Below are positions 9,416 through 18,000 of a stretch of 47,335 bases of DNA, piece after piece. This DNA comes from Ignavibacteria bacterium (GTDB taxonomy: Bacteria; Bacteroidota; Ignavibacteria; Kapaibacteriales; UBA2268), in assembly GCA_012518115.1 (NCBI GenBank), contig JAAYTD010000011.1:1-47335 (forward strand), written 5' to 3'. Each line of letters opens with the position of its first letter. The first letter of the stretch is position 1. A model generated the notes under the pieces. The model ran no database searches. It saw only the letters and a program-made list of their open reading frames with translations, and had not been told where the DNA came from. Both the position numbers and the translations under genes were made by a program.

Positions 9416-9592
9416 TACCGAATTGAATAAATTCTCCTCTTGAGAGGAGTACACGCGATAGCGGGGGAGGTGTGGTTTCGGTCGTTGAGCGGTGTCGAAA
9501 CTACTACCCCGTCAGGCTTCGCCTGCCACCCCTTCTGGGAAGGGGAATTTTAAAACATCGTTGAACTATATAGATAATTCAATTTAGTATTA
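9413..9592. repeat. MITE-like mosaic palindromic element (copy R2)
   Basis: Ends: TAATACCGAATTGAAT (9413-9428) and ATTCAATTTAGTATTA (9577-9592), inverted repeats matching at 14 of 16 positions. Inside are module A (a CTCCTCT/AGAGGAG hairpin, then a GC-rich GGGGGAGGTGTGG run and a TTTCGGT...CGAAAC part) and module B (CTACCCCGTC, the small hairpin AGGC-TTC-GCCT, and CCCCTTC-TGG-GAAGGGG followed by AATTTTAAAA). It has no coding capacity. The left end supplies the stop codon of the DUF262-HNH gene. Confidence 0.75.
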
Positions 9593-9630
9593 ACTCTGCT
9601 AGCTAGTGAATATATTCTTAAACAATTGAT

Positions 9631-12315
9631 ATGACTTATATTCTAAAAACAACAAATTTGATTTGGAAAAAAAGCAGATATATTTTTTATATTTGTTGCT
9701 TACTTTTTTTTTCAAATCAAATTTTTGCAAAAGTTCTATCACAAAAATATACATTTGATACAACAACAGTTTATAAGCCAAAACTAGCTTTAGTTTTTAG
9801 TGGCGGCGGAATAAGAGGCATATCACATATAGGAGCATTGAAAGCTTTAGAGGAGAATAATATTGAATTTGAGTGTATAGCAGGAACAAGTATAGGTGCA
9901 ATAATAGGCGGGCTCTATGCTTCGGGTTATTCGGCAGACGAGATTAATTCAATATTTACAAGCATAGAGCTCCAAGATTTTTTTAATATCAACTTGAGAA
10001 ATAATAGAAGAGGATTTTATTTTAATCGTGAGGTTGGAAGTAAAAGTATCTTATCTTTTTATATCAAAGATCTTAAGTTGATAATTCCTGACGGTCTTTC
10101 AGAAGGCATAGAGTTAAATTATCTAATATACAACACATTTCTCAACAGTCTTTATTTTCCTGTAAAAAATTACTCTGATTTGAAATATAAATTTATTGCG
10201 ATAGCTACTGATTTAGTCAAAGGTGAAAGCGTCGTTTTGAAAGAAGGTAATATATTTAAGAATATCCGTGCAAGTTCAACAGTACCGCTAGCTTATACTC
10301 CTGTCAAAAAAGATTCAATGATTTTAATAGATGGTGGAATTATGGCTAATTTGCCGGTCAGATTAGCTAAAAAAGAGTTCAATCCTGATATTACGGTTGC
10401 TTTTGATATAACAAGTCCGCTTTATAATTCCGTTGAACTTAACAATCCTATTAAAGTCGTAGATCAAACTATAACATTAGGTATGGTGTACTTTAGAAAA
10501 AAAGATGCTGAACTAGCTGATATTTTAATTGTTCCTAAAACAGAGCCAAATGGAAATCAAGACAATTTAGCTATAAAAGCAAACATACAAAATTCTTATA
10601 ATGCGACAATTGAAAATATAGAAAATATAAAAAAAACTATTGATTTAAAATTAGATTCGTTTTTACTAAGTTCAAGTTTTGCAGATATATTATCTGTTAA
10701 AATGGAATTTACGGAGTTTGAAAATCAAGATATAGAAAAATTAAATGAGATAAGTGAAAATTTAGGCAAGATAAAGTATTTAAATCAATTAATTTGCGAT
10801 AGAAAGTATAAATCAATTGACGCTTATCAGATAGCACCTGAAATTTACTCTGTAAAACCAACTTATTTTGAAAAATTAGAAAAAATAGAACTTTCGGGGA
10901 CATACAGCAATTTTATTGCCGACAAAATAAATGAATTTGTTGAGAAAAACTATAAAGGGCATTATCTTCATGATAAATTAATTGCAAAGCTAAAAGAAGA
11001 TATTTTGTTAGAATATAAGAAAAAACAGATGCCTAATGTTTATGTTAACATAAAGATAAAAGATGACACTGTCGCAACGATAGAAATTATAGAAAGTATT
11101 GTTCGCGAAATAGTTGTTAATGGCAATCAAAATATTAGCAGTGAGACGATAAAAAAGCATATCAATATAAAATTAAATCAACCTTTAAATGTTGCAAAAT
11201 TAATAGGAAGCTATGAACATCTTCTTAGTTTAAATTTATTTGCAGAAATCCTTTTTGACGTAGAAACTATTGAAAATGGCTGCAAATTGTTGTTAGAAGT
11301 TAGGGAGCGCGAAGACCAAAGTTTGCACTTTATAGGACGTGTTGATAACGAAAGGAATTTGCAAATCGGAGCGGATTTAATTAATGAAAATCTATTTGAC
11401 GGTACATTAAAAAATGTTTTGCATTTTCATTTAAGTTCTATGTCTAATTCTATATATAATCATTTAGCAAATATTAGTTTGTTAAATAGTAATATAGCTG
11501 CAAGCATAACTCTTTATTATGATTGGAAAAAGAATAATATTTTCCAGAAAAACAGAGTAGAAAATAAATATGTTACTGAAATAACTCATCAACATATTTT
11601 TAGAAAATATGGTTTGCAACTTGGTTTAGGAAGACCAATAGAACGGCGGGGCTATTTAGGAATTTTTTATAAGTTGGAAAAACAAGATTTAGTTAAGGAA
11701 GATAAAAATCAAGACTTAAATACGGTTTCAACATTAAAATTTAATTTTAATTATAATCATGAAAATGATAATTTTTTTGCTACTGCGGGCGGCAAGTTTG
11801 ATATTTCGTTAGAAACAGGCTTTTTAATGCCCGAAAGTACAGAAAATTTTACAAAAATAGAAGCTTTAATGAAATATGGCTGGAGCTATCGTGATTTTTA
11901 TATAAGTCCTTCTTTTTTATTTTTAGTAGCAGATAAAACTATGCATAATTTTGATTTCTTTTCATTAGGCGGGCAAGATAGTTTTTTCGGAATGCGAGAG
12001 AATGAAGAGCGAGGGCGACAATTATTTAAGACTTCTTTGGAATTTCGTCAAAAAATGCCAAAATTTATTTCTTTGTTTTCGTTTCCTACTTATTTAGCTA
12101 TGCGATATGATTTAGGTTCTGTTTGGGAAGTGCCTGAAGATATAAAGTTTTCTGGATTAAAACACGGATTGGGATTTTCTATAATGTTAGACACGCCTAT
12201 AGGTAGTGCAAACTTTTCTGCCGGAAAAATGTTTAATTTTGCTGTTAGTAATGATATTTATAAAGTAATATCAGGAGATATACTTTTGTACTTTAGTATA
12301 GGAATGAAATTATAG
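9631..12315 (+). CDS. Patatin-like phospholipase fused to POTRA and Omp85-type barrel
   Basis: A 40-residue export signal is followed by a patatin domain. GGGIRG near residue 60 forms the oxyanion hole, GTSIG near 86 carries the catalytic Ser, and DGG near 233 carries the catalytic Asp. A POTRA-like segment follows (about 490-550, VREIVVNGNQNISSETIKKH). The C-terminal third is a beta-barrel of the BamA/surface-antigen type (GGQDSFFGMRENEERGRQ, alternating aromatic strands, final aromatic/leucine stretch). This is the architecture of type Vd autotransporters such as PlpD. Predicted role: lipid acyl hydrolase exposed or secreted through its own barrel. The ATG has no clear ribosome site. The MITE-like element lies just upstream. 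Confidence 0.88.
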   Translation: MTYILKTTNLIWKKSRYIFYICCLLFFSNQIFAKVLSQKYTFDTTTVYKPKLALVFSGGGIRGISHIGALKALEENNIEFECIAGTSIGAIIGGLYASGYSADEINSIFTSIELQDFFNINLRNNRRGFYFNREVGSKSILSFYIKDLKLIIPDGLSEGIELNYLIYNTFLNSLYFPVKNYSDLKYKFIAIATDLVKGESVVLKEGNIFKNIRASSTVPLAYTPVKKDSMILIDGGIMANLPVRLAKKEFNPDITVAFDITSPLYNSVELNNPIKVVDQTITLGMVYFRKKDAELADILIVPKTEPNGNQDNLAIKANIQNSYNATIENIENIKKTIDLKLDSFLLSSSFADILSVKMEFTEFENQDIEKLNEISENLGKIKYLNQLICDRKYKSIDAYQIAPEIYSVKPTYFEKLEKIELSGTYSNFIADKINEFVEKNYKGHYLHDKLIAKLKEDILLEYKKKQMPNVYVNIKIKDDTVATIEIIESIVREIVVNGNQNISSETIKKHINIKLNQPLNVAKLIGSYEHLLSLNLFAEILFDVETIENGCKLLLEVREREDQSLHFIGRVDNERNLQIGADLINENLFDGTLKNVLHFHLSSMSNSIYNHLANISLLNSNIAASITLYYDWKKNNIFQKNRVENKYVTEITHQHIFRKYGLQLGLGRPIERRGYLGIFYKLEKQDLVKEDKNQDLNTVSTLKFNFNYNHENDNFFATAGGKFDISLETGFLMPESTENFTKIEALMKYGWSYRDFYISPSFLFLVADKTMHNFDFFSLGGQDSFFGMRENEERGRQLFKTSLEFRQKMPKFISLFSFPTYLAMRYDLGSVWEVPEDIKFSGLKHGLGFSIMLDTPIGSANFSAGKMFNFAVSNDIYKVISGDILLYFSIGMKL

Positions 12316-12434
12316 GAATGTTGTAAAAAAAACGTTCAAGTTATGAATCAATTTTGAAAAAAATTGTATATTTGATTTTTATAGAACAAGCTAATAAAAA
12401 ATTGATATAGATTATTAACAAAAAGAATGATACA

Positions 12435-13928
12435 ATGAAAATAAAATTATTTAATTCGCTTTCAAGAAGAATAGAAGATTTTAAGCCAGTTTCAAATGGT
12501 GAAGTAAGAATATATTCTTGTGGTCCAACAGTTTATAACTACGCTCATCTTGGAAATATGAGAGCTTTTTTATTTGCAGATTTATTGCAAAAAGTTATGA
12601 AAGTAATCGGCAAATATAAAGTAAAGTGGGTGATGAACATAACTAATATTGATGATAAGACTATAAGAGATAGTCAGTTAAATAGTTCCGCTTGGAATGC
12701 AGAAATGGGTGTTCAAACCGATGATGCTTTTGATAATTTGATAAAATTAACGCGATTTTACGAAGAAGCTTTTATTGATGATATAGAGAAACTTGGAATA
12801 AACCGTAAAGATTTTTTTGCTATGCCACGTGCTACAGACTATATTAAAGAAATGCAAGATTTGATATTAAAGATACTTAAAAATGATTTTGCTTATATTT
12901 CGGATGGCTCTATTTATTTTAATGTCAATAACTATAGAAAAACAGAAACTTACGGGAAATTGTTCAAAATAGATTTTGATAATTTTGTGGCAGGAATGCG
13001 TATTGATAGCGATCAATATGAGCGCGAACAGGCGAATGATTTTGTGCTTTGGAAATCTTATAAAGAAGGGGAGCCATTTTGGGATTTTGAAATTGACGGA
13101 AAAAACTATCCCGGACGACCGGGCTGGCATATAGAATGTTCAGCAATGGAGAAAGAAATTTTAGGACTTCCTTTTGATATTCATACAGGCGGAGTAGATT
13201 TGAAGTTTCCTCATCATGAAGATGAAATAGCACAAAGTAAAGCGGGCTATGGAATTGAACCGACAAACTATTGGTGTCATAATGAATTTTTAGAAGTTGA
13301 AGGCGAAAAGATGAGTAAAACAGCGGGCAACTTCTTTACAATAAGAGATTTAGAAGAAAAAAATCTTGATACTAAAGATATAAGATTTGCATTATTATCA
13401 GCACATTATAGAACAAAATATAACTTTACTTTTGCTGGAATAGAAGCTGGGCATAAAGCTAGACAACGAGTACAAACTTTTATAAATTCAATCTTAAAAG
13501 ATATTACAGATCAAAAAAAAGTTATTTCAGAACTTGAAGAAAAGCGAGAGCTCCAAACTCCAAAAATACAAGAATTACAAGAAAAAATATTTTCAGAGCT
13601 AGCTAACGATTTACATACGCCAAAAGCTTTAGCAAATCTATTTTTATTTATAAACAATAATAAACCAGAAGAGTTAAATCAAGAAGAAAAAATAGATTTT
13701 CTATATCTTATGTATCAACTTAATATGATTTTTAATGCTTGGACTTTTGAAGAACAAAAAATAGTTGAAATAAAAATTCCCGACAATATAGTAGAAATGG
13801 CACAAAGAAGAGCAGATGCTAAAAAGCAAAAAAAATATGATGAAGCAGATAAACTACGTGCTGAAATAATGGATTTAGGTTACCAAATTTTGGATACGAA
13901 AGAAGGTTTTGAAATAAATAAAATATGA
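12435..13928 (+). CDS. cysS: Cysteinyl-tRNA synthetase
   Basis: Class I synthetase that charges tRNA-Cys. C29 in YSCGPTVYNYAHLGN is the first zinc ligand and HLGN at 38-41 is the HIGH motif. Further zinc ligands are in GWHIECSAM and FPHHEDEIAQ, and the KMSKS loop is GEKMSKTAGNF near 292. The C-terminus has the usual helical DALR-type domain (RADAKKQKKYDEADKLRAEI). At 497 residues it has normal length. Its stop codon overlaps the ATG of the next gene in ATGA, which indicates translational coupling. TATATTTG at 12367-12374 may be the -7 promoter element, but no good -33 TTG is visible. Confidence 0.98.
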   Translation: MKIKLFNSLSRRIEDFKPVSNGEVRIYSCGPTVYNYAHLGNMRAFLFADLLQKVMKVIGKYKVKWVMNITNIDDKTIRDSQLNSSAWNAEMGVQTDDAFDNLIKLTRFYEEAFIDDIEKLGINRKDFFAMPRATDYIKEMQDLILKILKNDFAYISDGSIYFNVNNYRKTETYGKLFKIDFDNFVAGMRIDSDQYEREQANDFVLWKSYKEGEPFWDFEIDGKNYPGRPGWHIECSAMEKEILGLPFDIHTGGVDLKFPHHEDEIAQSKAGYGIEPTNYWCHNEFLEVEGEKMSKTAGNFFTIRDLEEKNLDTKDIRFALLSAHYRTKYNFTFAGIEAGHKARQRVQTFINSILKDITDQKKVISELEEKRELQTPKIQELQEKIFSELANDLHTPKALANLFLFINNNKPEELNQEEKIDFLYLMYQLNMIFNAWTFEEQKIVEIKIPDNIVEMAQRRADAKKQKKYDEADKLRAEIMDLGYQILDTKEGFEINKI

Positions 13929-14848
13929 CAAAAATAAATAGAAAGCAAAAAAAACCTTTAAGTATATGGAAAAGAATTGTTGATATTTATGAAAAAAACT
14001 ATGCAAAAATTGAAGGTTTAATAGACAATCTAGATGCCCATCATACTTTTTTACTTGCTGCAGGGCTTGCGTTTAATATTTTACTTTATATAATTCCTCT
14101 AATTTTAATTACAATCTATTTAGTTAATGTTTTTTTCAAAACAGATGATTTAATTGTTTTTATAGAAAATACTCTTGTAGAATTTTTACCTGCAACAGAT
14201 TATTATGAAGATATTATTTATAAGATAATTTCTGAAGTTCAACATATTGCTGATGGTTCTACGCTTGCCGGAATTATAGGTGTTGTCATATTACTTTGGC
14301 TTTCTTCTACGGTTATAAGTACTTTAAATACTTGTTTAAGTACTATTTTCAACATTAATCAACCGCATTATATTTTTACGAAATTAAAAGACATAGCTAC
14401 AACAATTTTACTTACGTTTTTCATTTTAATTTATTCTGTTTTTATGCCAATTTTTAATTTTTTAGGAAATTATATTAATAGTATTTTTCCTGATTTATTA
14501 AGTGGATTATTAAGCAACTTGTTTGTAGTTATATCACCTTTTATCATTTCGTTTATTGTATATTATTTTATATATGGTATAATTCCTTACAATAAACAAG
14601 AGAAAATTCCCAGAAGATTAGTTTTGAAAACAACTTTTATAGCTATGCTTTTAACAGAGGTTTCCCGAAATATATTTACCATATACATATCAAATTTTGC
14701 TAACTATAATAGATTTTATGGAGCTTATGCTGTTATTATAACACTTGCAGTATGGCTTTATTATTCTTCATTTTTGATATTATTTTCAGCAGAATTAGCT
14801 AAATTTTTATGGGATAAAAAAGCAGAGAAAAACCCTATAGAAAATTAG
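13925..14848 (+). CDS. YihY/BrkB-family inner-membrane protein
   Basis: 307 residues with about six membrane helices and the family signatures FLLAAGLAFNILLYIIPLILI near the start and YGAYAVIITLAVWLYYSSFLILF near the end. The family was once called RNase BN, but that activity belongs to another gene. Members are inner-membrane proteins of uncertain function. Coupled to cysS by a 4-bp overlap. The pairing gives no functional clue beyond co-expression. Confidence 0.9.
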   Translation: MTKINRKQKKPLSIWKRIVDIYEKNYAKIEGLIDNLDAHHTFLLAAGLAFNILLYIIPLILITIYLVNVFFKTDDLIVFIENTLVEFLPATDYYEDIIYKIISEVQHIADGSTLAGIIGVVILLWLSSTVISTLNTCLSTIFNINQPHYIFTKLKDIATTILLTFFILIYSVFMPIFNFLGNYINSIFPDLLSGLLSNLFVVISPFIISFIVYYFIYGIIPYNKQEKIPRRLVLKTTFIAMLLTEVSRNIFTIYISNFANYNRFYGAYAVIITLAVWLYYSSFLILFSAELAKFLWDKKAEKNPIEN

Positions 14849-14955
14849 CATATATTTTAAGCACTAAGACATTATGCGAAATAGATTTACAAAAATAGTC
14901 TTTATAATACTTTTCACTCAATCAAATATGCTTATGGGAGTGAAAGAAAATATGT

Positions 14956-14986
14956 TTGGTAAATATACAAATTATTCTTATTTTTG
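14956..14986 (+). promoter_or_regulatory. Promoter for the dehydratase-activase gene
   Basis: TTG at 14956-14958 (as TTTG), 20-base spacer, TATTTTTG at 14979-14986, 66 bases before the ATG. A hairpin TTTCACTC/GAGTGAAA (14912-14919 with 14938-14945) lies just upstream. It lacks a T run and is not a convincing terminator. Confidence 0.55.
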
Positions 14987-15052
14987 TAGCCATTAACAAA
15001 GTATTTAGAATACATACTACATATAGAGATTGGAAGAAAAGAAAAAATAAAA

Positions 15053-18000
15053 ATGAATCAATATATAGGAATTTGTGTAGGAGCACAAAGCATATCAATT
15101 GTTAGCGTAGAAAAAATAGAAGATAATATAACTGTAAAAAAACTTATTCAACAAACCCATAACGGTAACCCTCAAAATATATTACATAATTTTTTTAGTA
15201 ACTTCAATAATCAAGATGCAAAAATAGTAGTAACAGGACGTAAGTTCCGTCATATTATGGCAGTTACAAATATATCTGAAACAGAAGCTTCGGCTTATGC
15301 TTTAGATTTTATTGGCAAGAAGTATCCACATCTAAATTTTGATGCGATAATTTCTTTAGGTGCAGAAACATTTATGCTTTATAATATAATAGACAATAAA
15401 ATAACTGATGTTTATGCAAAGAATAAATGTGCTGCAGGTACAGGAGAATTTTTTCAGCAACAGATAAAACGAATGGATTTATCTTTAGATGAAGTCAATG
15501 GAATTAGTGAGAGTGTAGCTAGCTATAAAGTTTCGGGCAGATGTTCAGTTTTTTGTAAATCAGATTGTACGCATGCATTAAACAAAGGGGTGCCTAAAGA
15601 TAATATCGTGGTGGGACTTTGTCAAATGCTAGCTGATAAGATAGAAGAACTTATTCAAGGAAAGAATAAAGGCAAAATTTTATTGGCTGGTGGCGTGACG
15701 CGTAACAAGCTTGCTATGAAACTACTAGCGCGTAGAGGTGTGAATTATGAGCTCTTACCTGAATCAACATATTTTGAAGCTTTAGGAGCGGCTATCTTTG
15801 CGATGAAAAATGAAGAAAATTTGTTAAAATTTCCTGAATTGGATCAACTTTTTTCATCTTCTAAATCATCGTTTGTTTTCAACAAGCCGCTTAAAAATTT
15901 CACAGATAAAGTAACTTTTAAAAGTATAGAAAAACGTCAGCCATATAAAGATGAAACCTGTATTTTAGGTTTAGATGTTGGTTCTACAACTACTAAAGCA
16001 GTATTAATATCTAACGATGAAAAACCACAAATTCTTGCAAGTGTATATTTATATACTAATGGAAATCCTGTTTTAGCAGCAAAAAACTGTTATGCTGACT
16101 TATTGAAGCAGTTGCCCGACAAGGTCAATATAATAGGTTTAGGAACTACAGGCTCAGGACGACAAATAGCAGCTTTACACGCTTTAACTACAAGTGTTTA
16201 TAATGAAATTACAGCACATGCTACGGCAGCAGTGTTTTATGATAAAGAAGTAGATACAATTTTTGAAATCGGTGGACAAGATGCGAAATATACGCATATT
16301 GTCAATCGCGTTCCAACTGATTATGCGATGAATGAAGCTTGTTCGGCGGGGACAGGTTCATTTATAGAAGAAGCAGCTAAAGAATCGTTAAACGTCAATC
16401 TTCTTGATATAGAGGGTTTAGCATTTCAAGGGAAAAATCCACCGAATTTTAGCGATCAATGCGCTGCTTTTATAAGCTCTGATATAAAAACGGCTCAACA
16501 AGAGGGGCTTAGCCGTGAAGATATTGTAGCTGGTTTAACTTATTCTATTTGTCAAAATTATTTGAATCGTGTAAAGAGTAACAGACCTGTCGGCAAGAAA
16601 ATTTTTATGCAGGGCGGAGTGTGCTATAATAAAGCTGTTCCTGTAGCTATGGCAGCACTTTCAGATTCTGAAATTATTGTTCCACCTGAGCCGGGACTTA
16701 TGGGAGCTTTCGGTGTAGCTTTGCAAGTAAAGGAGAGAATAGCGCTAGGCATTACTGAAGAAGAACATTTTAATTTGGAAGAACTAGCTAGTCGCGATAT
16801 TAAACAAGTTAGTGATTTTATTTGTCCCGGTGGAAAAGAAGGTTGCGATTTAAAATGTAAAATTGCGTTATTTGATATAGAAGGAAAAAAATATGCTTTT
16901 GGTGGGGCGTGCAATAAATATAATAGAGCTAAAAATGAGGTTCATAGTAATCAAAATTTATCTGATATAAATGAAGAAATAGATTTAGTAAAAGTTCGCA
17001 ATCATTTAGTGTTTGAGAAATATGCACCTAAAGTTCCTTTGCCTGAAGCTACGAAAAGTATTGGGATAAATTTGTCATTCTATACACATAGTTTATTTCC
17101 TCTATATTATAATTTCTTTACAAAATTAGGATTTAAGGTTGTTCTTTCTGAAAACTTAGATTTTGATAATCTATGGCGGGAGCATACTTCATTTTGTTTT
17201 CCTATGCAAATTTCCTTGTGTCTGTTCCAAGATTTATTGAAACAACAAGTTGATTATATTTTCGCTCCTGCGATTTTTGAGATGGATGCAGAAAAAGAAG
17301 AAGTGCAACGTTTAGATTTCAATTGTGCTTGTGCTTTCGTTACGGGTGAACCTTATGTTCTGTCGCAAGCTTATAAAGATTTTGCAGGGTTAAAAGATAA
17401 AATCATTTCTCCAAGTCTTAATTTTAGTAATGGTTTTGAGGCTGCAAAAGATGATTTTATTAAAATTGCAAAGCAAATTTCGGGAAAGAAAAATATAGAA
17501 GAAGAAGCATCTTTGGCTTTTGATTTTGCTGTAAAAATGCAAAAAGATTGCCAGAATGATATGCGTAAAACGGCTGATAATTTCTTGAAAAATTTAAGAA
17601 AAAATCCCGATAATTTTGCAATAATTCTTTTCGGAAGAAGCTATAATTCTACATATAATAAAGCAAACAAGGGAATTCCTAAAAAATTCACTTCGCAATC
17701 TATACCGGTTATTCCTATTGATATGATTGATATTTCTGAGAGTGATGATATTGATAGAATGTATTGGGAAGCAGGTCATAGAATACTGAAAGTTGCGAAA
17801 ATAGTTAAAGATGCTCCGCAGCTTTTCGCGACTTATATTACAAATTTTTCCTGCGCTCCAGATTCAATGCTATTGAATACTTTTCGCGATATAATGCAAG
17901 AAAAACCATCGCTAACATTAGAGCTTGATAGTCATTCTGCTGATGCTGGGATTAATACGCGAATAGAAGCTGCTATTGATATTATTACAAATTATCGTGG

